From CAIJMU01 sp035530275 (GTDB taxonomy: Bacteria; Spirochaetota; Spirochaetia; Treponematales; Rectinemataceae), in the NCBI GenBank assembly GCA_035530275.1, contig DATKVC010000003.1, positions 62,001 to 126,000 of the forward strand: a stretch of DNA of 64,000 bases, given 5' to 3'. Made by a program: the position numbers and the translations under genes. Position 1 is the stretch's first letter. The number at the start of each line of letters is the position of its first letter. Below are positions 16,501 to 23,176 of the stretch, in pieces. Below the pieces are notes generated by a model that was given only the letters and a program-made list of their open reading frames with translations, did no database searches and was not told the DNA's origin.

Positions 16501-16944
16501 TTGAAACGCGCGTGGTTCCTTGTCGCCTTTCTGCTGGCCTTATTGGCTCCTTCCATAAGTCTTTATGCCGTAGAGACTCCTCCCCCTCCTGCCTACCTTC
16601 CCGGGCTGCTCCAAAGCGATCCCGTGCCCCATGGCTGCGTCGATTGCCATGTGCTGCAAAGCGACGGCACGGATAGGCGGCTTAACAAGATGGTGGAGCT
16701 CATAAAGAACCATCCCGATTTGACCAAGGCCTTTAAGGGGGCGATAATTCCTGATACGTGCCTTCTTTGTCACAATGTAGGTTCAAAACTCGGCAGCCTC
16801 GGTCCCAATCTTCATCGAATGCATTATGGAAAGAAATCTGCGAGCGATTTCGTAAAGAACTATGCCGGCTCCTGTCTGAACTGCCACACCCTCGATGTGG
16901 CTACGGGCAAAATGGGATTCAAGACCGGCATCGCAAATTGGTGA
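16501..16944 (+). CDS. Small periplasmic trihaem cytochrome c, paralogue 4
   Basis: 147 residues starting with TTG at 16501; AAAAGGAG lies six bases upstream and the Sec signal (to SLYAVE) begins directly there, while the in-frame ATG 90 bases earlier lies inside the preceding terminator. Haem sites are CVDCH, CLLCH and CLNCH; NHPDL and LHRMH give the shared distal-ligand candidates; the end is GIANW. It shares the PAYLPGLLQ-PHGCVDCH start with paralogue 3. The TTG start and lack of a clear promoter or following terminator may mean lower expression or readthrough from paralogue 3. Confidence 0.9.
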   Translation: MKRAWFLVAFLLALLAPSISLYAVETPPPPAYLPGLLQSDPVPHGCVDCHVLQSDGTDRRLNKMVELIKNHPDLTKAFKGAIIPDTCLLCHNVGSKLGSLGPNLHRMHYGKKSASDFVKNYAGSCLNCHTLDVATGKMGFKTGIANW

Positions 16945-17051
16945 GCGCTTCCCGTAGAAGCCTTATCGAGTAAGTCCTGCTTCAAAATTTTAATTTCTCG
17001 TAGGGCCGCCTAACTGGGGGCTTGCCAAAATGATAGTAAACCGGTTTATCC

Positions 17052-17080
17052 TTGACTCCGAAGGGGCGCGAGACTAAGCT
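17052..17080 (+). promoter_or_regulatory. Promoter candidate of glgP
   Basis: TTGACT (17052-17057) and TAAGCT (17075-17080) with 17-base spacing, 54 bases before the ATG. Confidence 0.45.
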
Positions 17081-17134
17081 TCGCCCAATACGCCGTGGCG
17101 AAACGCGGCCATTCCAGCCCCAAGGCGGATTCAC

Positions 17135-19681
17135 ATGAAGATTCTTTCCCACACCGTAAAACCGAAGATCCCGAAGGAACTCGCCGCGCTCGAAGAGATA
17201 GCGCACAACCTGTGGCTGTCCTGGAACTTCGAGGCTGTCCAGCTCTTCATCAGGCTCGACTACGACGTCTGGATGAATTGCCAGCAGAATCCCGCGAAAA
17301 TGCTCGGCATGGTGCCGCAAGAGCGATACGACGAGGTAGCCAAGGACGATTCCTACCTCGCGGCCCTCAAGGAGGTCGTGGCCAAGTTCGAGCGCTACAA
17401 GAAGGGCGAGCCCTGGTATAGGGGCAGCATGAAGGATGTCATCGCCTATTTCTCAATGGAATACGGCCTCGACGTCTCATTGCCCACCTATTCGGGCGGA
17501 CTCGGCATCCTCTCCGGCGATCACATGAAGACGGCCAGCGACATGGGCCTGCCCCTTGTCGGAATCGGTCTCCTCTATCGGCAGGGCTATTTCAAGCAGT
17601 ACCTCAACCCCGATGGATTCCAGCAGGAATCCTATCCCGAAAATGACTGGTACAACATGCCTGTCCATCGCTGCCTCGACGCCAAGGGCGAACCCGTGAA
17701 GATCGCCGTCGACATGGCGGGGCGACACGTCGTCGCCCAGATCTGGCGGGTGGCGGTAGGCCGCAGCGACCTCTACCTCCTCGACACGAACATCGTGGAA
17801 AACGGACCGGAGGAGCGCATCATCACCGCGGCCCTCTACGGCGGCGACAAGGAGACGAGGATCCGGCAGGAGCTTCTCCTCGGCATCGGCGGCATCAGGG
17901 CCCTCCGTGCACTCGGCATCAACCCGGCCGTGACCCACATGAATGAAGGCCACTCCGCCTTTCTCGCCCTCGAGCGCATCAGGGAGCACATGGGGGAGCG
18001 CCATTTCAGCTTCGCCGAGGCCGCGGAGGCAGTGCGTCCGACCAACATCTTCACGACGCATACGCCGGTGCCCGCGGGCAACGAGCGATTCGGCATCGAC
18101 CTCATGGAGAAGTACTTCGGCGAAATATCGTCGCATTTAGGCATATCATGGGGCGACTTCCTCGCCCTGGGCCGCGAACGCCCGGAGGACATGGCGGAAC
18201 CCTTCTGCATGACCGTCCTCGCCCTCAAGCTTACGGCCTTCAACAACGGCGTCTCGGAACTCCACGGGGACGTTTCGCGGGAGATGTGGAAGAATATCTG
18301 GCCGGGCGTGCCTCTTCCGGAGGTGCCGATCTCCTTCATCACGAACGGCGTGCATCCTCGCACCTGGGTGTCGAACAACATGCTCGAGCTCCTCGACCGC
18401 TATTTCGGCCCGCGCTTCTATGACGAGCCGGCGGACCTCTCGATGTGGGGACGCATGAGCCGCATCTCCGACGAGGAGCTGTGGCGGACCCACGAGAGAC
18501 GTCGCGAGCGCCTCGTCGTTTTCGCCCGCGACCGCATCAAGAAGGCCGCCCGTCGCGCCGGAGCGGGCGAGGGGGCCATGGTGCGCGCGGAAGACGCGCT
18601 CTCTCCATCCGCCTTGACCCTATCCTTCGCCCGACGTTTCGCCACCTACAAGAGGGGTAATCTCCTCCTCCGCGATCCCGACAGGCTGTTGCGGCTCCTC
18701 TCCGACCGCGATCATCCCCTCCAGATAATCTTCGCGGGCAAGGCCCACCCGCACGACATCCCCGGCAAGGCAATAATAAAAGAATTGGTGCATTTTTCTC
18801 GCAAAGAGGAGGTGATGAGCCGCATCGTCTTCATCGAGGATTACGACATGACGATGTCGCGCTATCTCACCTCGGGCTCGGACGTCTGGCTCAACACTCC
18901 CCGACGGCCCCTCGAAGCCTCGGGCACGAGCGGCATGAAGGCCGGCATGAACGGCGTTCTCAATTGCTCGGTTCTGGACGGATGGTGGGCCGAGGCCTTC
19001 CGCGACCATGGTCCTTCCATAGGCTGGGCGATCGGGTCGGGGGAGATCTACGCCGACGAGGAGCTCCAGGACCAGATCGAGAGCGAGGCGCTGTACGATC
19101 TTCTCGAGCGCGAGATCATCCCCTTGTTCTACCAGCGTGGGCGCGACGGGCTTCCGAGGGAGTGGATCAAGAGGATGAAGTCGTCGATGGAATTCGTCGG
19201 CGCCGAGTATTCGTCGCACCGCATGCTCAAGGAATATTCCGAGCGATTCTATTTCCCCGCCCTCGAAAACTACCGCAAGCTCGAAAAGGGAAGTTTCGCC
19301 GACGCGAAGCGACTCGCCGCATACCTGGATAAAGCCCGAGGAGCCTGGAGCCTCGTAGGGGTCACCGAGCTCAGAAGCGACGCAAAGCCGGTCATGCAGA
19401 GCGGCGACAAGGTGAACCTCGTTGCCCATGTCGATCTTGGTGGTCTCGAGCCCGAAGAGGTGCTGGTCGAGTTGTTCCACGGACCTCTCTCGAGTCAGGG
19501 GGAGATTGTCGGGGCGGAGCGATCGCCTATGGCTGCAGGAGCAAAAAAGGGCAACGGCTGCGAGTTCACGGTCACGGTCTCCTGCGTCCGGACCGGGCAG
19601 CAGGGCTACGCCGTGCGCGTGCTGCCCAAGCATCCGGCCCTGGCCCAGCCCTTCGTTCCGGGATTGATTCGCTGGGCCTGA
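17135..19681 (+). CDS. glgP: Alpha-glucan (glycogen/maltodextrin) phosphorylase
   Basis: 848-residue cytoplasmic enzyme that releases glucose 1-phosphate from glycogen or maltodextrin. The N-terminal 110 residues are of the DUF3417 type (ALEEIAHNLWLSWNFEA), followed by the phosphorylase body (YFSMEYGLDVSLPTYSGGLG, THMNEGHSAFLALERI, FTTHTPVPAGNERF). The pyridoxal-phosphate lysine lies in EASGTSGMKAGMNG near residue 590. The last 100 residues form an extra beta-type domain. This architecture is that of the shorter bacterial alpha-glucan phosphorylases, not E. coli GlgP. It stands alone, with a repeat-rich spacer after it. Confidence 0.95.
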   Translation: MKILSHTVKPKIPKELAALEEIAHNLWLSWNFEAVQLFIRLDYDVWMNCQQNPAKMLGMVPQERYDEVAKDDSYLAALKEVVAKFERYKKGEPWYRGSMKDVIAYFSMEYGLDVSLPTYSGGLGILSGDHMKTASDMGLPLVGIGLLYRQGYFKQYLNPDGFQQESYPENDWYNMPVHRCLDAKGEPVKIAVDMAGRHVVAQIWRVAVGRSDLYLLDTNIVENGPEERIITAALYGGDKETRIRQELLLGIGGIRALRALGINPAVTHMNEGHSAFLALERIREHMGERHFSFAEAAEAVRPTNIFTTHTPVPAGNERFGIDLMEKYFGEISSHLGISWGDFLALGRERPEDMAEPFCMTVLALKLTAFNNGVSELHGDVSREMWKNIWPGVPLPEVPISFITNGVHPRTWVSNNMLELLDRYFGPRFYDEPADLSMWGRMSRISDEELWRTHERRRERLVVFARDRIKKAARRAGAGEGAMVRAEDALSPSALTLSFARRFATYKRGNLLLRDPDRLLRLLSDRDHPLQIIFAGKAHPHDIPGKAIIKELVHFSRKEEVMSRIVFIEDYDMTMSRYLTSGSDVWLNTPRRPLEASGTSGMKAGMNGVLNCSVLDGWWAEAFRDHGPSIGWAIGSGEIYADEELQDQIESEALYDLLEREIIPLFYQRGRDGLPREWIKRMKSSMEFVGAEYSSHRMLKEYSERFYFPALENYRKLEKGSFADAKRLAAYLDKARGAWSLVGVTELRSDAKPVMQSGDKVNLVAHVDLGGLEPEEVLVELFHGPLSSQGEIVGAERSPMAAGAKKGNGCEFTVTVSCVRTGQQGYAVRVLPKHPALAQPFVPGLIRWA

Positions 19682-19685
19682 CCCT

Positions 19686-19791
19686 CGCGAAGATCGCGTC
19701 GCGAAGATCGCGAAGCGTCGCCACGGCGTGAAAGGGATAGCCGAATTCGCAAGCGAATTCGGCGCGCGAAGATCGCGAAGCGATCTTCGCG
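19686..19791. repeat. Intergenic inverted and direct repeats after glgP
   Basis: The 13-mer CGCGAAGATCGCG occurs three times (19686-19698, 19700-19712, 19765-19777). The last copy begins a perfect hairpin with 12-base arms (19765-19776 and 19780-19791). A second perfect hairpin with 11-base arms GCCGAATTCGC/GCGAATTCGGC lies at 19740-19763. No T-run follows, so these look more like a REP-type or mRNA-stabilising element than a terminator. Confidence 0.65.
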
Positions 19792-19888
19792 ATGCAACCT
19801 TTTTCTCCCAATTCGGTCTACAATCATGCATGTGCCGCGTTCGAGATCCTCGGCCCGCAGGGCCTAGCGGCAGTAGGAGTGTGATTCG

Positions 19889-20224
19889 ATGTCCGGAACG
19901 TCTATCGCGGCCCAGGTCCTCATAGCTCTCATTCCGATCGTCGGAATCGTGTTGGGCAGCGTCGTCGTGTTTTTCTGGCTTCTCTGGAATCATCGCGAGC
20001 GCAAGCTTCTGATCCAGCAGGGAGCTTGGACTCCCTCCCGCTTCGATGTCGAGACGGTGAGCCTTCTCTCGGGGCTGCTTCTATCGGCGGTGGGAATCGT
20101 TCTGACAATCCTGATCCTGATCGTCGATGGGATCGGCTATCCCTTGCTCGGAGGGCTCGTGCCCCTGTCGGCGGGCGTCGGCCTTTTGATCTTCGTCCGC
20201 TTTCGCGCGGCCGCGCGCCGCTGA
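19889..20224 (+). CDS. Small membrane protein in a sigma-factor operon, function unknown
   Basis: 111 residues with three hydrophobic stretches (about 8-30, 55-77 and 82-102) and a short cytoplasmic link NHRERKLLIQQG that is typical of small membrane proteins encoded next to ECF sigma genes. No catalytic motif is visible. AGGAG precedes the ATG. It ends nine bases before the sigma-factor start, so it is probably first in a three-gene operon with the sigma factor and its putative anti-sigma. A sensor or accessory role in the same stress circuit is an inference. Confidence 0.8.
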   Translation: MSGTSIAAQVLIALIPIVGIVLGSVVVFFWLLWNHRERKLLIQQGAWTPSRFDVETVSLLSGLLLSAVGIVLTILILIVDGIGYPLLGGLVPLSAGVGLLIFVRFRAAARR

Positions 20225-20233
20225 AGCGGCGTC

Positions 20234-20800
20234 ATGGCGGATGTCCTGCCGGACGGGTCTCCGCCGGGAGTCCTGTCCGACGAGTCGATCATCGAGCAGG
20301 TGCTCGACGGCGACACGGAACGTTTCGCCGAGCTCGTGCGACGTCACGGGCAGCGCGTCTATCGGGTCGGTCTCTCATGGTTCAAGGATCACGACGAGGC
20401 GGAGGATCTTGTCCAGGAGGTCTTCGTGAAGGCCTATACCAAACTGGCGAGCTTCAGGGGCGGGGCGAAATTTTCGACCTGGCTCCTCAGGATCGCCTAC
20501 AACACCGCGACCACGGGGAAACTGCGGAGGCGGGTCCACGAGGAGGTGGACGACGCCTCGACGACGGATCAGCGCGAAGGAGTGGAGGCGGAGCTTCTCG
20601 CGAAGGAGAGGGCGCGGGAAGTGCGCGAAGCCCTCGCCTTCCTCACTCCGGAACAGGCTATCTGCGTCGAGCTCTGCTTCTATCAGGACCTTCAATATAG
20701 CGAGATTTCGAAGATCACCGGCTTTCCGGTGAACACCGTCAAGTCCCACGTCTTCCGCGCCAAGCGGATGCTGCGGGAGCGGCTTTCGATGGGGGCATGA
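20234..20800 (+). CDS. ECF-type RNA polymerase sigma factor
   Basis: 188-residue group 4 sigma factor. Region 2 includes FAELVRRHGQRVYRVGLSWF and the DEAEDLVQEVFVKAY motif (about 55-70), followed by FRGGAKFSTWLLRIAYNTA. Region 4 has LTPEQAICVELCFYQDLQYSEISKITGFPVNTVKSHVFRAK in pieces, a standard helix-turn-helix. A roughly 25-residue N-terminal extension and an acidic linker separate the parts. The stop is one base from the next gene, which encodes a protein with a zinc-binding-type motif suited to be its anti-sigma factor. No target promoter can be assigned. Confidence 0.95.
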   Translation: MADVLPDGSPPGVLSDESIIEQVLDGDTERFAELVRRHGQRVYRVGLSWFKDHDEAEDLVQEVFVKAYTKLASFRGGAKFSTWLLRIAYNTATTGKLRRRVHEEVDDASTTDQREGVEAELLAKERAREVREALAFLTPEQAICVELCFYQDLQYSEISKITGFPVNTVKSHVFRAKRMLRERLSMGA

Positions 20801-20801
20801 T

Positions 20802-21278
20802 ATGCGCTGCGAAATATTTCTCGATCGTTTCGATTCGCTGGAGCCGGGACGGAGTCTTCCTTTCCGACATTCCTTGCATTTTTCGCATTGCCCTTCTTGC
20901 AGAGCCAGGATAGCCGATTTCGAATCCGCCATGGCTGCCTGGAAGGACGACGAGGCTCAACGTAACGAGAGCCACGAGTTCCTCTCCATGGCCGAGCGCA
21001 GAACGATGGGGGCCATTAGGCTCATGCCCCGTCCGCGCCGCGAATTCGGCATGGCTCAGTGGATGTTTCCCGGTTTCCTCGTCTCGATTTCTTGTATCGG
21101 TCTGCCCATCTTCGCCAAATTCAACGGAGTAGGAAACGAAGATTTGTTCTTTCCCCTCGCCCTCGTCTTCGGTATCGCCCTGACGATTTTCGGTTCGGTT
21201 TTCGCGAGCAGTCACGCCGATGAACTCAAAACCGAACTCGATCGGAGGTTGGCGAAGGTTTCCGGGCCCCAGAACTGA
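20802..21278 (+). CDS. Putative membrane anti-sigma factor (zinc-finger type)
   Basis: 158 residues. The N-terminal cytoplasmic part has HFSHCPSCRARI (about residues 27-38), which resembles the HxxxCxxC zinc-binding anti-sigma motif. Two hydrophobic helices follow (about 88-108 and 113-136) and then a charged tail. Position directly after the ECF sigma gene (one-base gap) supports the anti-sigma reading, but sequence similarity outside the Cys/His motif is not something I can confirm. The downstream spacer contains a GC-rich hairpin shared with the convergent heat-shock gene. Confidence 0.7.
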   Translation: MRCEIFLDRFDSLEPGRSLPFRHSLHFSHCPSCRARIADFESAMAAWKDDEAQRNESHEFLSMAERRTMGAIRLMPRPRREFGMAQWMFPGFLVSISCIGLPIFAKFNGVGNEDLFFPLALVFGIALTIFGSVFASSHADELKTELDRRLAKVSGPQN

Positions 21279-21333
21279 GGTTCCGAGATCATGGCCGCGA
21301 TTCGAAGCTTGGGTGGGGAATGACTGAAGGTTG

Positions 21334-21361
21334 CCGGGTCACGACAGGTGCCGCGACCCGG
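21334..21361. terminator. Hairpin between convergent anti-sigma and Hsp20 genes
   Basis: CCGGGTC (21334-21340) pairs with GACCCGG (21355-21361). No T-run follows on either strand, so termination is only a possibility. Confidence 0.35.
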
Positions 21362-21369
21362 ACGGGCGC

Positions 21370-21945
21370 CTATTGCCCTTCGCGAATGATCTCGATTTTG
21401 ATGCCCTCGGGACTTGCCGAGTCTTCCTTGGGCGGGACCGTGACCTTGAGGATCCCGTTGCGGAACACGGCCTTTACCATTTCCTGCGCAAACTTATCCG
21501 CAGGGACATAGTACTTCTGCCTTTCGACGTCCTTGAGCTTGAGGCGGCGCTTGACATAGCGGACGCCTTCGTCGACCGCGCTTTCCGTCCCGATCTTGGC
21601 CGAGAACACCATATAATCGCCCTGGAAGCTGAGCTGGATGTCCTTCTCATCAAAGCCCGAAAGGGCGAACTCGAAGACCATCGATCGATCCTGGGTGAGG
21701 TAGATGTTCATGGGCGGATAGGAATAGCCGGGGTAGTAGTCGGCGTTGTTGTCCTGGCCCATGTCGAACCAGGTGCGCGCGCGGGGGCCTCCCGGGCCGC
21801 CGAGGGGTCCATCCGGACCGCCGGGACCCATGGGTCCATGGGTCCCCGTCCCGAATTCCTTGCCCATCTTTTCGCCGAAGTCCCGAGCAGCCTCGAAGAC
21901 CTCGTCGAGAATCGCGCCGATGTCGACGTACATGCGATCTTTCAT
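21370..21945 (-). CDS. Hsp20/alpha-crystallin family small heat-shock protein with Gly-Pro-rich segment
   Basis: 191 residues. The C-terminal half is an alpha-crystallin domain (YPPMNIYLTQDRSMVFEFAL, FDEKDIQLSFQGDYMVFSA, NGILKVTVPPKE), an ATP-independent holdase. The N-terminal arm contains a collagen-like run GPMGPGGPDGPLGGPGGP (about residues 37-54), unusual for this family, which should be a flexible spacer. Two adjacent ATG codons are possible; the second (21945) has the better distance from AAGGAGG. The C-terminal I-x-I anchor appears as IKIEII. A possible sigma-32-like promoter lies upstream. Confidence 0.92.
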   Translation of the reverse strand: MKDRMYVDIGAILDEVFEAARDFGEKMGKEFGTGTHGPMGPGGPDGPLGGPGGPRARTWFDMGQDNNADYYPGYSYPPMNIYLTQDRSMVFEFALSGFDEKDIQLSFQGDYMVFSAKIGTESAVDEGVRYVKRRLKLKDVERQKYYVPADKFAQEMVKAVFRNGILKVTVPPKEDSASPEGIKIEIIREGQ

Positions 21946-22163
21946 CATCTCCTCCTTGTGGAGCGAGCGACGCCGCGCTGTTCAGCGCTCCGGCGCCGGA
22001 TATACGTAGGTCCCCCTAGGGGGCGACCGTGCCGATCGCAAGGCGACCGGCTTGGAACCGGACCCTCTCGGGCATCCGATCCATGACTTAAAGGTAGCGA
22101 TCGTTGGGGGTGGAGGCAAGAGCGCTCGAGGGAAGACCTTTCTCGGCGATTCACGAATCGAAC
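21946..22163. other. Long spacer between divergent hsp20 and the terC leader
   Basis: No open frame here looks coding. The stretch holds small hairpins (CGCTG-TT-CAGCG at 21976-21987; CCCCC-TA-GGGGG at 22012-22023), a possible heat-shock promoter on the minus strand and, at its right end, the promoter and riboswitch of terC. Confidence 0.6.
22017..22042 (-). promoter_or_regulatory. Possible sigma-32-type heat-shock promoter of hsp20
   Basis: On the minus strand CTTGCG (22042-22037), a 14-base spacer and CCCCTA (22022-22017) resemble the CTTGAA-N13/14-CCCCAT consensus. The start codon is about 70 bases downstream. This is a weak match that rests partly on the product being a heat-shock protein. 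Confidence 0.3.
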
Positions 22164-22192
22164 TTGCCAATTCGGGAACCCCGTGCAATTAT
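22164..22192 (+). promoter_or_regulatory. Promoter of the terC riboswitch transcript
   Basis: TTGCCA (22164-22169) and AATTAT (22187-22192) with 17-base spacing. The expected transcription start, about 22199, coincides with the 5' end of the aptamer, which supports both calls. Confidence 0.5.
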
Positions 22193-22196
22193 TGCG

Positions 22197-22321
22197 CCGC
22201 ATCAGGGAGTAGCCGGCCGCGTCGTCGAAGGGCGAAGCGGTAGGACGAGTCGTCAGCACGGAGCCCGCCAGGGTTCCCGGCCGTCCGTGCCCGATCGGGC
22301 GTCGGCGAGACTGATCAGCGG
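22197..22321 (+). ncRNA. yybP-ykoY (Mn2+) riboswitch aptamer
   Basis: The leader carries the conserved GGAGTAGC (22206-22213) directly after a closing-helix strand ATCAG (22201-22205). At the far end GCGAGA (22305-22310) precedes the complementary strand CTGAT (22311-22315). CCGC (22197-22200) and GCGG (22318-22321) extend the helix past a two-base bulge. The inner arm GTCGTCAGCACGG also matches the class. This arrangement (helix P1, GGAGUAGC, arms, GCRAGA, P1) is that of the manganese-sensing yybP-ykoY riboswitch, which is often found before TerC or MntP genes. No gene is present in the leader. Confidence 0.87.
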
Positions 22322-22355
22322 GCCTTTTGGGGCCCCGATCTCGTCTTTGGAGACG
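22320..22355 (+). promoter_or_regulatory. Expression platform with Shine-Dalgarno hairpin
   Basis: After the aptamer come GGGCC (22320-22324) paired with GGCCC (22331-22335), and CGTCT (22342-22346) paired with AGACG (22351-22355). The second hairpin holds the ribosome-binding GGAG (22349-22352) eight bases before the ATG at 22361. The anti-SD strand GTCT can also pair with AGAC in the aptamer end (22308-22311), giving a possible switch. Confidence 0.5.
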
Positions 22356-22360
22356 CCCTG

Positions 22361-23053
22361 ATGCCAGCGCTCGATTGGGATTTTATCGTTCGATTTCTCA
22401 ACATCACCCTCATCGATGTCGCGCTATCGGGCGACAATGCCATCGTCATCGGTATGGCCGCGGCGTCCCTGCCGCCCGCCAAGCGGAAATGGGCCCTGCT
22501 CATGGGCGGGGCGATCGCGATAGTGCTCCGGATTTCGCTTACGGCGATCGCTTCCTTCCTCATGCTCATTCCGCTCCTATCCGCGATCGGGGCCATCGTC
22601 CTTCTCTGGGTGGTTTACAAATTGGTAAGGCCGGCCCCTCCTCCGGTCGCCGAAGCGGAGAGGCATCAAGAGGCCCGCAATTTCAGGCAAGCCATTGTGC
22701 TGATCCTCACGGCGGATTTCATGATGAGCGTCGACAATGTGCTTGCGGTGGCCGGGTCGGCCCATGGCAATCTCGTGCTTCTCGTCCTCGGACTCCTCCT
22801 GAGCATGCCGCTCCTAATGGTGACCGGCGGAATCATTTCGTCCCTGATCGAGCGCGCCCGCTGGCTCGTCTACGTCGGAGCCGGGGCAATATGCTTTACC
22901 GCCGCCCGCATGTTCCTCGAAGACAGGATCATCGTCGAAAGGTTCCATGTCACCCAGGGGCTCGAACTCGCCATAGCCCTTGTCTGCACCCTCGCCCTGC
23001 CGCCGATCCTGGCGCTTGTTCCCGCGCGCTTCGCGAAGAAGAGTCCCGGCTGA
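22361..23053 (+). CDS. TerC-family membrane protein, probable Mn2+ exporter
   Basis: 230-residue TerC-type transporter with seven predicted hydrophobic stretches. Two family repeats with acidic residues in the membrane are visible: LIDVALSGDNAIVIGMAAAS (about 17-36) and ADFMMSVDNVLAVAG (about 120-134). These form the metal path in the family. A riboswitch of the manganese-sensing class sits in the 5' leader, so export of Mn2+ (or another divalent metal) is the best reading, rather than tellurite resistance. It is monocistronic and ended by a bidirectional terminator. Confidence 0.92.
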   Translation: MPALDWDFIVRFLNITLIDVALSGDNAIVIGMAAASLPPAKRKWALLMGGAIAIVLRISLTAIASFLMLIPLLSAIGAIVLLWVVYKLVRPAPPPVAEAERHQEARNFRQAIVLILTADFMMSVDNVLAVAGSAHGNLVLLVLGLLLSMPLLMVTGGIISSLIERARWLVYVGAGAICFTAARMFLEDRIIVERFHVTQGLELAIALVCTLALPPILALVPARFAKKSPG

Positions 23054-23114
23054 GGCGCGGGGAGCCGTAAATATCGTCGCAGTTGCGAATGTTTTCTCTC
23101 GCCGCCGCGCCATG

Positions 23115-23144
23115 AAAAAACCCCCGATCGAAACCGGGGGTTTT
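23115..23144. terminator. Bidirectional terminator between terC and the 5'-nucleotidase
   Basis: AAAACCCCCG (23117-23126) pairs with CGGGGGTTTT (23135-23144), with A/T tracts on both strands. Confidence 0.9.
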
Positions 23145-23176
23145 GCGCTTATGCCATCGCGCCTTTCAGCGCGCCA

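Noticed and set aside
19682..19888. CRISPR-like array suggested by the repeated 13-mer.
   Set aside because: Only three copies, irregular spacing, no spacers of constant length and no cas genes.
18620..19993. 457-residue minus-strand open frame over the end of glgP and the repeat island.
   Set aside because: No recognisable domain or ribosome-binding site, and it crosses intergenic hairpins.
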